A stretch of DNA of 64,000 nt. It comes from UBA11865 sp963749825 (GTDB lineage Bacteria; Chloroflexota; Anaerolineae; Promineifilales; Promineifilaceae). The notes beneath the pieces are model-generated. The model saw only the letters and a list, made by a program, of their open reading frames with translations, searched no databases and was not told the DNA's origin. The stretch covers positions 372,001 through 436,000 of the forward strand of contig CAVVOI010000009.1 in the NCBI GenBank assembly GCA_963749825.1. The letters run 5' to 3'. The position numbers and the translations under genes were made by a program. Positions 16,901-26,411 of the stretch are shown piece by piece. The first letter of the stretch is position 1. Every line of letters starts with the position of its first letter.

Positions 16901-18559
16901 ATGACTGACGCGATTGGAAAAAACATAGGTCAATATCAAATCATTGAATTCATTAGCCGGGGGGAGAATTCCTTTGTCTACAAAGGTTTCCAACCTGGAA
17001 TGAGCCGTTATGTGGCAGTTAAGATTTTGCCACCATCTTTGGCACGTGAAGCAAATGCTATCCGGCAGTTTCAAAGGCAGGCGGAGTTGATGGCCCAACT
17101 CCAACACCGGAACATTTTGCCCATTTATGATTCAGGACAGGAAGGCGCCTTGTCTTATGTGGTCAGTCGTTTTGCAGAGGGGGGCACACTTCAAGAGAAC
17201 ATCGGCCGCTACCAACAACCAATTGATTCGTACCAAATCGTCGGACCGGTGTGCGAGGCGTTGGACTATATCCATGGTCAAGGATTGGTACATGGCAATT
17301 TACGACCTGACAACATTTTGATCGATGACGAAGGCCAACCCTTGTTGACCGGCATCGGCGCTTTACAAGCTGGAGCAAAAGTATCTCAAGGCAGTATTTA
17401 TTTTAGCCCCGAACAGGCACAAGGCGGCATACTCGATAGCCGCAGTGACATCTATGCCTTGGGTGTTCTTTTGTATGAAATGTTGATTGGCCAACCGCCG
17501 GAAATTGGCAAGGTGCCTAGCCCTCGAATTGCCCGTCCAGAGCTGTCGACCAGCATAGAGAAAGTTATTCTCAAGGCAATGGCTCATTATCCGGAACAAC
17601 GATTCCGAACGGCCGGCGAATTCCATGAAGCATATAAAGAAGCTTTGGAACTATCGGAGCAGCCAGTTCCTCTTCAAGCCCCGGTGGCTGTCGAGACTGT
17701 GGACGAAGAACCGTTGCCCGAGGTTATCGAATACCCCGCACCAGAAAGCGATCGTGAACAGGATGATCGTTGGATATTTATTGCCCTGGGTGGCCTGTTG
17801 CTGGTTGTAATTTTGTGTGGTGTTATGGCTGCCACTTTGTTCTTACTTGTGCGAGATCGTGAGCAGGAAGCGGCATCAACTCCCATGGCAACCGCCAAAG
17901 TTGATACGAACGTCTTTGCCGGACCCAGCCCCACAAACTCAATTCTGGGAGTACTCCAGCAGGGCCAAAGCGCAAGGATCTTGGGAGTAAGCTCCGATGG
18001 CATCTGGTGGAACGTTGCATTTCCATCTGTAGGAGAAGGTAACGGCTGGGTACCCGATGCGGCTGTCGTCACCCAGAATGTGGGCAATGTGCCGGTGATA
18101 GCACCTACAGCGTCTGTCCCTGATGCCAGTCCATCGGCCGTTGTTCCAACCCAAGATCCGCCAACATTGGTTCCTACTCTTATTCCGCCATCATTAGAGC
18201 CACCTACGCTGCCGGCGACGGATTTACCGCCGACTCTTGAACCGCTACCGACTGAAGGACCGTCGGAGCCGTATCCCCCGATTGTGACCACGGAACCCCC
18301 CACATCTTACCCTCCGGCACTGACCGAGGTCGTGCCTACTTCGACAATGGAAGTCATCTTGTCTGCGACTTCTCCGGTGATAACCCCGACAATAGTTACG
18401 GAACCACCGCCTCTGCCACCAACCGAGCCCCCACCTATGGCAACGCAGGTAACGGATAATGGTGATGGCAACTCTTTGTGTGGTTTGCCAGCATTGGTAC
18501 CTTTCCTTCTCCTGTTCGGCATCGTTTTACCGTTCAAGAGATTTCGATCACAGCGCTAA
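16901..18559 (+). CDS. Membrane-anchored Ser/Thr pseudokinase with SH3-like exterior
   Basis: A 552-residue protein with a Hanks-type kinase fold (about 9-250), a membrane helix (291-317) and an outside part. The outside part has an SH3-like domain (about 330-390, with GIWWNVAF and NGWVPDAAV), a Pro/Thr-rich stalk (400-520) and a final hydrophobic segment followed by KRFRSQR. The ATP lysine K41 and helix-C E62 are kept, but the HRD motif reads HGN (131-133) and the DFG position reads TGIG (150-153). The loss of both catalytic aspartates predicts an inactive or regulatory kinase. SPEQ (169-172) and the structural D183 remain. It may sense cell-wall material and relay by binding. Confidence 0.85.
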   Translation: MTDAIGKNIGQYQIIEFISRGENSFVYKGFQPGMSRYVAVKILPPSLAREANAIRQFQRQAELMAQLQHRNILPIYDSGQEGALSYVVSRFAEGGTLQENIGRYQQPIDSYQIVGPVCEALDYIHGQGLVHGNLRPDNILIDDEGQPLLTGIGALQAGAKVSQGSIYFSPEQAQGGILDSRSDIYALGVLLYEMLIGQPPEIGKVPSPRIARPELSTSIEKVILKAMAHYPEQRFRTAGEFHEAYKEALELSEQPVPLQAPVAVETVDEEPLPEVIEYPAPESDREQDDRWIFIALGGLLLVVILCGVMAATLFLLVRDREQEAASTPMATAKVDTNVFAGPSPTNSILGVLQQGQSARILGVSSDGIWWNVAFPSVGEGNGWVPDAAVVTQNVGNVPVIAPTASVPDASPSAVVPTQDPPTLVPTLIPPSLEPPTLPATDLPPTLEPLPTEGPSEPYPPIVTTEPPTSYPPALTEVVPTSTMEVILSATSPVITPTIVTEPPPLPPTEPPPMATQVTDNGDGNSLCGLPALVPFLLLFGIVLPFKRFRSQR

Positions 18560-18681
18560 CTAGAACAATTCGCCTTTGAGGTTGGACAAACCGGCCGTCG
18601 ACATAATGGTCTCAAAGCCGATGTCGGTTGAATCCAAGCTTGCTATTATTATGTCAACAATAGACACGAGGAGTTAATCAG

Positions 18682-19551
18682 ATGAGTCAAGATACGAGCA
18701 ATGTTCCCGTCCAAGTTGTAGTTGCGGCATTTAACGATGAAAAGGCGGCGGATGAAGCTCTTAGCGAACTAAAGGCAGCAAAATGGGCCGGCTTAATAGG
18801 CATCCAAGACGCAGCGGTCATTCGAAAAGATGATAAAGGCCGGCTTCATATAAAAGAAACGGGCGATTGGGGTGGCGGCAAAGGAGCCGCCGCCGGGGCG
18901 GTTATTGGGGGCGTCATCGGTTTAGTGACCGGGCCTGGCGCCATTTTGGTGGGAGCTGCTGGCGCTGTGATCGGGGGTCTCGCCGCCAAGTTGCGCGACT
19001 CCGGCTTTCCCAATGATAGACTGGAGACGTTAGGTGAGGGGTTGGAGCCGGGCACCTCTGCCATCGTTGCTGTTATCGAACACAAATGGGTGCAGGATCT
19101 TGAAAGGGAAATGGCAGAAGCCGGAGCGGATGTACTCACGGAAGCCATCGCGGCCGATATCGCTGAACAAATGGAAGCAGGACGAGAAGTATATTATACG
19201 TCGGTGTCCAGCGAAGACGGCCTGGCGGGCGAAAGAATCGTCACAGGCGAGGATCAGGTAGAAGCGAGTACTTTCGTGATTACTGAAGAAGGAACAACCG
19301 CCAAGAGGATTTTTGTCAACGAAGACGAGGCTGTTGTTGAAGAGTATGTAGAGACGGCCGATGGAATCTATCAGACCGCGGCCGTATCGACGGATGAAAG
19401 CGTTGCTGCAGCTGGAGTCATGACAACTGGCGAAGGAGCAGTTGCCTTTTTCGCTGAAGAATCGAATGAAGAAGAGGACGATGGCGACGATGAAGAGGGA
19501 GCAGAAACCGATTCCGATGCAGATGGCGAGGAGAAAAATCGCGATTCTTGA
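18682..19551 (+). CDS. DUF1269 protein with acidic extension (copy 2)
   Basis: A 289-residue protein. Residues 1-160 form a DUF1269 domain: VVVAAFNDEKAADEAL, IQDAAVIRKD, LHIKET, a Gly/Ala zipper hairpin (about 68-105) and EPGTSAIVAVIEHKWV. Residues 165-255 add a beta-rich region with repeated TEEGTTAKRIFVNEDE-like segments. The tail from 255 is very acidic (EEEDDGDDEEGAE). GAGGAG lies before the ATG. The DUF1269 part is clearly similar to the next gene, so the two arose by tandem duplication. The extra C-terminal part is absent from the neighbour and has no family I recognise. Confidence 0.83.
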   Translation: MSQDTSNVPVQVVVAAFNDEKAADEALSELKAAKWAGLIGIQDAAVIRKDDKGRLHIKETGDWGGGKGAAAGAVIGGVIGLVTGPGAILVGAAGAVIGGLAAKLRDSGFPNDRLETLGEGLEPGTSAIVAVIEHKWVQDLEREMAEAGADVLTEAIAADIAEQMEAGREVYYTSVSSEDGLAGERIVTGEDQVEASTFVITEEGTTAKRIFVNEDEAVVEEYVETADGIYQTAAVSTDESVAAAGVMTTGEGAVAFFAEESNEEEDDGDDEEGAETDSDADGEEKNRDS

Positions 19552-19586
19552 TGCCAAGGCAGGATGCCAAAGTAGTTCATATTGAT

Positions 19587-19615
19587 TGGCTGAGCCTGTC
19601 TAGTTACTCTATAAT
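19587..19615 (+). promoter_or_regulatory. Candidate promoter for DUF1269 copy 3
   Basis: TTGGCT begins at 19586 and TATAAT lies at 19610-19615, with an 18-base spacer, about 115 bases before the start at 19730. The -10 hexamer is consensus and the -35 is partial. This is a match by eye only. Confidence 0.4.
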
Positions 19616-19729
19616 TGTAATCTACATTCAGGAGGGAAAGCGCTACGAAAACCCATTCAGTGGGCGATGGTCACGGCGAGATTTCCTTCTATGAAAACAC
19701 CATTATTATTGATGAAAGGAGTTCAAAGC

Positions 19730-20368
19730 ATGAGTGATGTCCCAGTTCAACTAATTGTTGCCGCTTTCCAAGACGAAAAAGCAGCAGATGATGCTCTTAA
19801 GCAGTTGAAATCGGCCCGCAGAGAAAAGTTAATTGGCATACAAGATGCAGCCGTTATTCGCCGGGATGAAAAGAACAAACTGCATATCAAGGAAACGGCC
19901 GATCCGGGAGGAGGTCGCGGTGCTGCTGCCGGTGGGGCAATCGGCGCAATTATCGGTTTGATTGGCGGTCCGGCCGGCGTGGTTGTCGGCGGTGCGGCCG
20001 GGGCATTAGTCGGCGGCGTGACGGCCAAAGTCATCGACTCGGGTATCCCGGATGATCGCCTGAAACAAATTGGTGAAGGCCTAAAGCCGGGCACATCTGC
20101 CATCGTGGCCATTATCGAACATCGTTGGGTTGAAGAGGTTCAGAATCAACTTGCCGAGACAGGCGCTGATGTACTGACTGAGGCCCTCAGAGATGATATA
20201 GCCGAGCAGCTAGCGGCCGGCAAAGATGTCGCCTTTAGCGCTGTTGCAACCGATGAGGGTGTTGTTGCCGGAGCAGTGGCCGTAACACCTGAAGAGGCAG
20301 TGGCAGAGGATACGGACACTTCCGGCGAAGAAAGTGATGATCAAGATAGCGAGGAGAAATCGGCTTAA
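19730..20368 (+). CDS. DUF1269 protein (copy 3)
   Basis: A 212-residue protein. The start at 19730 (MSDVPVQLIVAAF) is preferred over 19667 because GAAAGGAG sits just upstream and because it matches the start of the neighbouring copy. Features are VVAAFQ-like first strand, IQDAAVIRRDE, LHIKETADPGGG, a glycine-zipper hairpin (about 62-105), KPGTSAIVAIIEHRWV, a helical part to about 165 and an acidic tail ending EEKSA. It is a tandem paralogue of the gene at 18682, sharing more than half of its residues by eye in the common part. Membrane insertion of the Gly-rich hairpin is inferred. Confidence 0.85.
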   Translation: MSDVPVQLIVAAFQDEKAADDALKQLKSARREKLIGIQDAAVIRRDEKNKLHIKETADPGGGRGAAAGGAIGAIIGLIGGPAGVVVGGAAGALVGGVTAKVIDSGIPDDRLKQIGEGLKPGTSAIVAIIEHRWVEEVQNQLAETGADVLTEALRDDIAEQLAAGKDVAFSAVATDEGVVAGAVAVTPEEAVAEDTDTSGEESDDQDSEEKSA

Positions 20369-20379
20369 AGGAGTTAGCC

Positions 20380-20415
20380 GGATGCCGGTCTAGATAGTTG
20401 ATTGGCATCCTCTTA
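20380..20415 (+). terminator. Weak candidate terminator
   Basis: GGATGCC (20380-20386) pairs with GGCATCC (20404-20410) across a 17-base loop, 11 bases after the stop of DUF1269 copy 3. Only TCTTA follows, so the U-tract is poor. Confidence 0.35.
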
Positions 20416-20580
20416 CTGCAAAATCCATTTCCAGCGGTGATGGGATCGGCATTGGCAAAGTGAATCGTGTTGCTCGCAGGCGGCATGATAGCTATCGTCA
20501 TGGCCTTTCGTTTACGTTGAGTTTAATCCTAAATCGAATTTGGCTTAATAGATAAGTTTACATAACACAGGAGTGTAAGA

Positions 20581-21078
20581 ATGAGTGAGTTGATTGTTTT
20601 TGCGTTCGATAGTGAGACAGGCGCCAATGAAATGTCTTCGGCCATCCAACAATTACAGAAAGAGGAATTGATCAAGTTGGACGATGCAGCGGTGGTTGTC
20701 AGGAAGCAAGGGGGTAAACCCAAAGTAAAACAAGCTCAGAACTTGGTAGGCGCCGGCGCCTTAGGCGGGGCGTTTTGGGGTATGCTCATTGGCCTCCTGT
20801 TTTTCATGCCCTGGTTGGGCCTGGCTGTCGGTGCAGCCGCCGGCGCACTAGCCGGTCACTTTACCGACATAGGTATCGATGATAAGTTCATCAAGCAAGT
20901 CTCCGATACCATCGAACCAGGTCATTCTGCTTTATTTCTGTTAGTTGCCGACGCGACCCCGGATAAAGTTTTGGATAGGCTTGAGAAATACAATGCCACG
21001 GTCATACGAACTTCCTTATCAGCAGAGGACGAGGCCAAGTTAAAAGACGCCTTTGCCCACGAAGAGGACGGAAATTAA
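20581..21078 (+). CDS. DUF1269 glycine-zipper membrane protein (copy 4)
   Basis: A 165-residue protein aligning over its full length with the protein at 614-1126. Shared blocks include GGKPKVKQ (GKPKVKQ in the other), GAGALGGAFWG, LIGLLFF, PWLGLA, GIDDKFIK (GIDDNFIK) and DTIEPGHSALFLL. CAGGAG precedes the ATG. It has a soluble alpha/beta half, a two-helix Gly-rich hairpin (about 55-97) and a C-terminal helical part with an acidic end. It belongs to a different subgroup from copies 2 and 3, which start VPVQ and have longer tails. A terminator follows, so it is probably monocistronic. Confidence 0.86.
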   Translation: MSELIVFAFDSETGANEMSSAIQQLQKEELIKLDDAAVVVRKQGGKPKVKQAQNLVGAGALGGAFWGMLIGLLFFMPWLGLAVGAAAGALAGHFTDIGIDDKFIKQVSDTIEPGHSALFLLVADATPDKVLDRLEKYNATVIRTSLSAEDEAKLKDAFAHEEDGN

Positions 21079-21144
21079 GAAAGGGCATTTGAGCAAGCGA
21101 ATAACATCACTTGGGTCAAGCCGGCTGTTTCGTTTTACATTAAT

Positions 21145-21178
21145 GAAGGTGCTGTAATTTGCTCAGCTCCTTCTTTTT
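21145..21178 (+). terminator. Rho-independent terminator after DUF1269 copy 4
   Basis: GAAGGTGCTG (21145-21154) pairs with CAGCTCCTTC (21164-21173) with one mismatch around a 9-base loop, followed by TTTTTAT. Confidence 0.8.
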
Positions 21179-21284
21179 ATATGAGGAGGGCTTCTGTATA
21201 ATCTCGTTGGAAAAAGCCATCAAATTGGCCGATTTTTCTCAGAGAGGGCGTTTTTCTTGGCGCTAATCACATAAGGGGTTCAAG

Positions 21285-21704
21285 GTGAAATTCAACTGGG
21301 TACATGCCTTAAATTGGAAGGTCATCCTTCTACGGATAGTGATAAATGGATTGTCACTGGCGGTCGTCGCTTTGTTATTGCCCAATATAATCCTTAAAGG
21401 CGAAAACCTCTTGCTGACCCTAATAATCCTGGGCGCCGCGCTTGGAGTTCTAAACGCTTTAATTAAGCCGATCATTCAGTTCTTGACCTTGTCGCTGCTT
21501 TTCGTTTCTTATGGCGTGGTGGTTGTCATCATCAATGCTGCTATTTTGGCTATTTTGACTTGGCTCTTACCTGACCTGATTCAAATTAAAACATTGCTGG
21601 CGGCATTTATTGGTGGGGCTCTCATCGGTCTATTAGGGATGATCTTGGAATATGGTCTTGGGGTGACGCCACCCATTGTGGATGATGCGCCAGTTGGCGA
21701 TTAG
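21285..21704 (+). CDS. Phage-holin-family four-helix membrane protein
   Basis: A 139-residue protein with four hydrophobic segments: about 13-35 (VILLRIVINGLSLAVVALL), 43-62, 68-95 and 100-125. VLNALIKPIIQFLTLSL at about 53-70 is the most diagnostic stretch of the PF04020-type family of small bacterial membrane proteins once likened to phage holins. Cellular role is unknown; nothing nearby suggests a prophage. It is followed 11 bases later by an AarF-like kinase, so the two are probably one transcript. The same family is represented by the broken copy at 16555-16897. TATAAT lies at 21197-21202 upstream. Confidence 0.82.
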   Translation: MKFNWVHALNWKVILLRIVINGLSLAVVALLLPNIILKGENLLLTLIILGAALGVLNALIKPIIQFLTLSLLFVSYGVVVVIINAAILAILTWLLPDLIQIKTLLAAFIGGALIGLLGMILEYGLGVTPPIVDDAPVGD

Positions 21705-21715
21705 GAGAAGAAGAG

Positions 21716-23428
21716 ATGGCATCACGATCCGGCCTCGACCAGGCAAGAGAAAATCTTCGATTACAACAAGTCTATAATGTTTTCACGCGTTACGGCATGG
21801 AAATGGCATTTGGGAGGGGAATCCTCGGCAACATCCGTCGCTCGATGCAGCAGTGGATTTACAAACCCGAGAATCCGGTAGAGCGATTAAGCACACCGGT
21901 CTTGGTACGCTTGATGCTTCAGGAACTAGGACCTACTTACGTAAAAATGGGCCAGATCGTCTCCAGCCGCGCTGATGTGCTTCCACCCGATTGGGAGCTG
22001 GAAATGACCAAGTTACAAAGCAATGTCCCCCCATTTCCCTATGAAGATGTGCAAGAAATCATCCTGGAAGAATTAAAAGAAACACCGGATGAGCTGTTCG
22101 CAACATTCAATCATCAACCTTTGGCCGCAGCTTCGACGGCGCAAGTTCACCGGGCGACGCTGCATGAAGGTCAAGATGTGGTGGTCAAGGTTCAACGCCC
22201 TCATATCCAGAGCGAGGTAAAGGCGGATCTGGGTATCATGCTTAATGCTTCGGCCGTTCTTGAAAGACGAGCTGAATGGGCTAGAGATGCCAATTTGAGC
22301 GGCGTGCTGGAAGAATTTGGCGGAAATATCATTTACGAGTTGGATTATACGGGAGAAGCTTATAATGCCCGGCGTATCAGCCGAAATATGGCAGGCATTC
22401 CTGGAGTCCATATTCCGGAAATATTCCCTCTCTATACTACTACCCGTGTTCTCACCATGGAATTCGTGAAAGGAGTGAAGATCACCAATTCGGAAGCGAT
22501 ATCGGCCGCGGGCTTGGACCGGGAAGCGCTGGCAGAAGTTACAATTCGAAGCCTTGTTAAACAACTCTTGATCGATGGTTTTTTCCATGCTGACCCTCAT
22601 CCTGGGAATGTACTGGTTAGCCTTGAAACAGGAATGGTGTATTACATCGATCTGGGAATGGTCGGAGAACTGGATCTGACCCAGAGACTGAACCTCATCC
22701 AATTGCTGATGGTAGTCAAGGACCATGATGCAAGAGGTCTAGCCCAGGTCATGATGAGTCTCAGCAAACCTTTCAAAGAGGTAGACGAACGTGGATATTA
22801 TCGCAATTTCGATCGGAAAGTCGGTCGTTACCTGGATCCAGGAAGCGGAGCAGACTTCTCCCAAGCCGTCAACGCCGCGCTCGATTTATTGACTGCCCAT
22901 GGGATGCGGTTAGATCCCGAACTGACACTGGCCCTGAAGGCGCTCATTCAGTTGGAGGCCATCACTCGATCCCTGTTACCCGATGCCAGCGTAGTTGAGA
23001 TGGCGGAACGAAATGTCAGGGATTTGGCCGTCGAAGAAATTACAACAGAAAGGGTAACCGAGGCGATTAAGAAGGAAGCGACTCAAACGGCCAGGGAATT
23101 GCTTCAGCGCGCACCGTCTCTCCAGGAAGCAACCCTCAAATGGTTGAATATGTACGAGCGTGGGCGTTTTGAAGTCAAGGTCGATACATCAGATCTTACT
23201 GATGAAATAAGAAAGACTAGACCGTTAGCCCGACAAGCGATTATCGCGATAACTGTTGCCGGTATGATCATCGGATCGGCTATTGCGGCCGGTGTGTCTG
23301 CATATTTTGGCGAAGTAGAATCCTTCATAACACGGCTTACCTTGTTCGCTTATGTATTCTCCATGATTATTGCGCTTATAGCTTTAACAGTATTGGTGTG
23401 GAATGTCTGGCGTGGCAAGGTGGATTAG
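21716..23428 (+). CDS. AarF/UbiB-like (ABC1/ADCK) atypical kinase, copy 2
   Basis: A 570-residue ABC1-family protein. KxGQ is present (YVKMGQ, near 80), then AAASTAQV, VVKVQRP, HADPHPGN and a metal-binding motif that reads IDLGMVG rather than DFG. Two helices near the C-terminus (about 505-530 and 537-562) anchor it. Overall organisation matches the copy at 5211. The DLG variant keeps the metal-binding aspartate, so activity is not excluded. UbiB-type proteins support lipid or quinone metabolism at the membrane; the target here is unknown. It lies directly behind the holin-like gene, and GAAGAAGAG upstream may act as a ribosome site. Confidence 0.87.
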   Translation: MASRSGLDQARENLRLQQVYNVFTRYGMEMAFGRGILGNIRRSMQQWIYKPENPVERLSTPVLVRLMLQELGPTYVKMGQIVSSRADVLPPDWELEMTKLQSNVPPFPYEDVQEIILEELKETPDELFATFNHQPLAAASTAQVHRATLHEGQDVVVKVQRPHIQSEVKADLGIMLNASAVLERRAEWARDANLSGVLEEFGGNIIYELDYTGEAYNARRISRNMAGIPGVHIPEIFPLYTTTRVLTMEFVKGVKITNSEAISAAGLDREALAEVTIRSLVKQLLIDGFFHADPHPGNVLVSLETGMVYYIDLGMVGELDLTQRLNLIQLLMVVKDHDARGLAQVMMSLSKPFKEVDERGYYRNFDRKVGRYLDPGSGADFSQAVNAALDLLTAHGMRLDPELTLALKALIQLEAITRSLLPDASVVEMAERNVRDLAVEEITTERVTEAIKKEATQTARELLQRAPSLQEATLKWLNMYERGRFEVKVDTSDLTDEIRKTRPLARQAIIAITVAGMIIGSAIAAGVSAYFGEVESFITRLTLFAYVFSMIIALIALTVLVWNVWRGKVD

Positions 23429-23598
23429 TAGCGCGATCGAAATACAATACACTCTGACAACTTGCATTTGATTCTCGATTTAATCTTTTAGCCAACCTTT
23501 GGGCTGCTATCCCTCATGCCACTCGGCTAATATTAAACTGAAATCAGCAAAGTAACCCTTATCTAAACAACACAATAAATAACAAAAAGAAAATCGAT

Positions 23599-26322
23599 AT
23601 GGATTGGTACAAACTATCAGCCGAAGAGACCATCAAGCAAGTCAATGTCGACCCCGATTTAGGATTGACTGACGATGAAGCGGAAAAACGACTGGAGCAG
23701 TATGGCCTGAATGAATTAACGGAGAAAGATGCCATTGGTTCCTGGAGGATTCTGATAAATCAATTTACAGAACTGATGGTTATCATCCTCATCATCGCCG
23801 CCGTCGTTTCATTGATTTTGGGCGAGTACGTCGATACTGTGGTTATTCTAGCCATCGTGCTAATTAACGCGGCCATTGGTTACTCACAAGAATATAAAGC
23901 CGAGCAGGCCATGGCTGCTCTGAAGAAAATGGCGGTACCCACTGTGCGCGTCCGCCGGAATGGCGACGTCCAAGAGATATCATCGACCAGCCTTGTGCCG
24001 GGTGATATTGTCTTGTTAGAAGCCGGAAATGTCGTGCCGGCCGACGGCCGTCTGTTGCAAGGAGCCAATCTTAAAGCACAAGAATCGGCGCTTACGGGTG
24101 AATCCGAAGCAGTGGAAAAGGAAATAGAAATCCCAAAGGGCGATGATCTCACAATCGGCGATCGTTCAAACATGGTGTATATGGGAACTTCGATCACCTA
24201 TGGCCGGGGTTCGGTCATTATTACCGGCACTGGTATGGATACCGAATTGGGGCATATCGCGGGCCTGATCCAGGAAGTGAAAGATGAAAAAACACCACTG
24301 CAACGCCGGTTGGCGAAGCTGGGGACAACTCTCACCTGGATCGCCGTGGCTATCATCGCGGTCGTAGTATTGACGGGATATTTTCTTCGAGGAGAGGAAG
24401 TAAAAGATCTCTTCATAACCGGAATTAGTTTGGCCGTGGCGGTTGTCCCTGAAGGGCTTCCGGCTGTTGTAACCATCACGCTGGCACTTGGATCTCAGCG
24501 TTTACTAAAAAGACAGGCCCTCATTCGAAAACTTCCGGCCGTGGAAACGTTAGGTTCAGTAACCGTCATCTGCTCGGATAAGACCGGCACCCTGACCGAG
24601 AATCGTATGACGGTAACCATTTTAGATGTGGCCGGGAATCGAGAGGACATCGAGGCCTTGGTCAGTCGCCGGGGCGTGTTGTTAGAAGCTGAGTGGCCTG
24701 GATATACACAACCAGAAATGATGGCTTTGAGCGTCCTCATTCGAGCGGGCGCGCTGTGTAATGATGCTATCCTGAAACAGACACCGAGTGGAGAGTGGCG
24801 GGCTATTGGTGATCCCACTGAAGGTGCTTTACTGCTGGCGGCAAAGAAGCTTGGTTACGACAAAGCGGAACTAGACGATCGCTGGGAAAGGGTGGGCGAA
24901 GTTCCCTTCACGTCCGAACGCAAACGTATGACAACGATTCATCGTATGGATGAGAGCGTCCAGCAAAGCGATTTACCATGGCGGGACACTCGCTATGTCT
25001 TGCTGTCGAAAGGCGCGGTGGATAGTTTATTGCAGGTTAGTAGTCAGGTCTTTGTCGGTACCGAGATAGTGCCCTTGGATGATGATTGGCGGCAGAGAAT
25101 CGAAGCTGCGAATGATGATTTGGCCAGTCAAGGCCAGCGGGTCCTCGGAGTAGCCTTTCGTTTGTATGACGGTCCTGAACCGCCTGCCGATCAGGAATCA
25201 GTGGAAGCTGAAGCGGTCTTCGTCGGTTTGGTAGCCATGATCGACCCGCCGCGTCCTGAAGCTAAGAAGGCGGTGGCTATAGCCAAACAAGCTGGCATCC
25301 GGCCGGTCATGATTACCGGTGACCATCCGCTTACTGCCAACCGGATTGCCCAGGATTTAGGGATCACCGATAACGACAGTTGCTTGACAGGTGCTGAGTT
25401 AAGCCAGATGTCTCCGTCAGATTTGGAAGCTGTAGTTGATGATATCGCTGTTTATGCACGTGTCTCGCCAGAACATAAATTAAACATCGTGGAAGCCCTG
25501 CAAAATAGGGGCCAGATCGCGGCTATGACAGGCGACGGTGTGAACGATGCACCGGCTTTAAAACGAGCCAATATCGGCGTCGCCATGGGCATCACCGGCA
25601 CGGACGTTTCGAAAGAAGCATCCGATATGATCCTACTGGACGATAATTTTGCGACTATTGTAGCGGCTGTGGAGGAAGGCCGGATTATCTATGACAATAT
25701 CCGAAAATTCATTAAATATACGCTGTCAAGCAATACGGGCGAGTTATTCTTAATGGTGATCGCGCCGTTTTTGGGCATGCCATTACCTCTTTTGGCCTTG
25801 CAGATCCTGTGGGTGAACCTGGTAACCGACGGCATACCCGGCCTGGCCCTGGCTCAGGAAAAAGGTGAACCTGGCACCATGCAGCGTTCACCCTTCAAGC
25901 CCAAGGAGAGCATTTTTAGCCGCGGTGTTGGCTCGCAGATAATTTGGATCGGTATCTTGATGGGTTTGGTTTCCATGCTAATAGGCTATTTCGCCTGGTT
26001 AAACGACCCTGAAGGACCTTGGCAAACCATGGTTTTTACTACTCTAGTTCTGGCCCAAATGGGCAACGCTTTGGCGATGCGTTCTAATGAACAATCACTT
26101 TTTTCCATCGGAATATTCTCTAATCGCCTGATGGTTTATGCAGTACTGAGCACCTTCATCCTGCAAATTCTTCTTATCTACCTACCGCCTTTACAAAAGA
26201 TTTTCAAAACAGAGCCGCTGTCGATAGCACAACTTGCTATATGCCTGGCAGCCAGCGCCGTCGTATTCATGGTTTTGGAAACGTACAAGTGGGTCAAACG
26301 ACGAATAGCCCGCTCGTCGTAA
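23599..26322 (+). CDS. P-type Ca2+-transporting ATPase (type IIA)
   Basis: A 907-residue pump of the SERCA/PMR1 type. An N-terminal cation-ATPase domain (1-70) is followed by M1-M2, the actuator with TGES (166-169), M4 with PEGLP (284-288), and the phosphorylation site DKTGT at D327. Next are the nucleotide domain, the hinge GDGVNDAPAL (near 645) and M5-M10. M5 keeps SSNTGE and M6 keeps NLVTD; these provide the Asn, Glu, Asn, Thr and Asp ligands used for Ca2+ in SERCA. It exports Ca2+ (or possibly Mn2+) from the cytoplasm. The TerB-repeat gene follows within 90 bases, suggesting co-expression. Confidence 0.93.
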   Translation: MDWYKLSAEETIKQVNVDPDLGLTDDEAEKRLEQYGLNELTEKDAIGSWRILINQFTELMVIILIIAAVVSLILGEYVDTVVILAIVLINAAIGYSQEYKAEQAMAALKKMAVPTVRVRRNGDVQEISSTSLVPGDIVLLEAGNVVPADGRLLQGANLKAQESALTGESEAVEKEIEIPKGDDLTIGDRSNMVYMGTSITYGRGSVIITGTGMDTELGHIAGLIQEVKDEKTPLQRRLAKLGTTLTWIAVAIIAVVVLTGYFLRGEEVKDLFITGISLAVAVVPEGLPAVVTITLALGSQRLLKRQALIRKLPAVETLGSVTVICSDKTGTLTENRMTVTILDVAGNREDIEALVSRRGVLLEAEWPGYTQPEMMALSVLIRAGALCNDAILKQTPSGEWRAIGDPTEGALLLAAKKLGYDKAELDDRWERVGEVPFTSERKRMTTIHRMDESVQQSDLPWRDTRYVLLSKGAVDSLLQVSSQVFVGTEIVPLDDDWRQRIEAANDDLASQGQRVLGVAFRLYDGPEPPADQESVEAEAVFVGLVAMIDPPRPEAKKAVAIAKQAGIRPVMITGDHPLTANRIAQDLGITDNDSCLTGAELSQMSPSDLEAVVDDIAVYARVSPEHKLNIVEALQNRGQIAAMTGDGVNDAPALKRANIGVAMGITGTDVSKEASDMILLDDNFATIVAAVEEGRIIYDNIRKFIKYTLSSNTGELFLMVIAPFLGMPLPLLALQILWVNLVTDGIPGLALAQEKGEPGTMQRSPFKPKESIFSRGVGSQIIWIGILMGLVSMLIGYFAWLNDPEGPWQTMVFTTLVLAQMGNALAMRSNEQSLFSIGIFSNRLMVYAVLSTFILQILLIYLPPLQKIFKTEPLSIAQLAICLAASAVVFMVLETYKWVKRRIARSS

Positions 26323-26411
26323 GCATTCTTAAGCTAAGTAACTGACTGGGAATGCATTAGTAGGTACGGTTTACCCCCTCTGTTTATTCTATAGTGGTCC
26401 AAGGAAAAATT

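Noticed and set aside
17674..18303. 209-codon Gly/Val/Ser-rich frame opposite the pseudokinase stalk
   Set aside because: Antisense of the Pro/Thr-rich stalk codons; no start signal.
21285..21704. Holin-like gene as evidence of a prophage
   Set aside because: No phage structural, lysis, integrase or attachment sequences are nearby; the family is common in bacterial chromosomes.
22073..22726. 217-codon frame opposite AarF copy 2
   Set aside because: No ribosome site and it lies wholly inside conserved ABC1 kinase sequence on the other strand.
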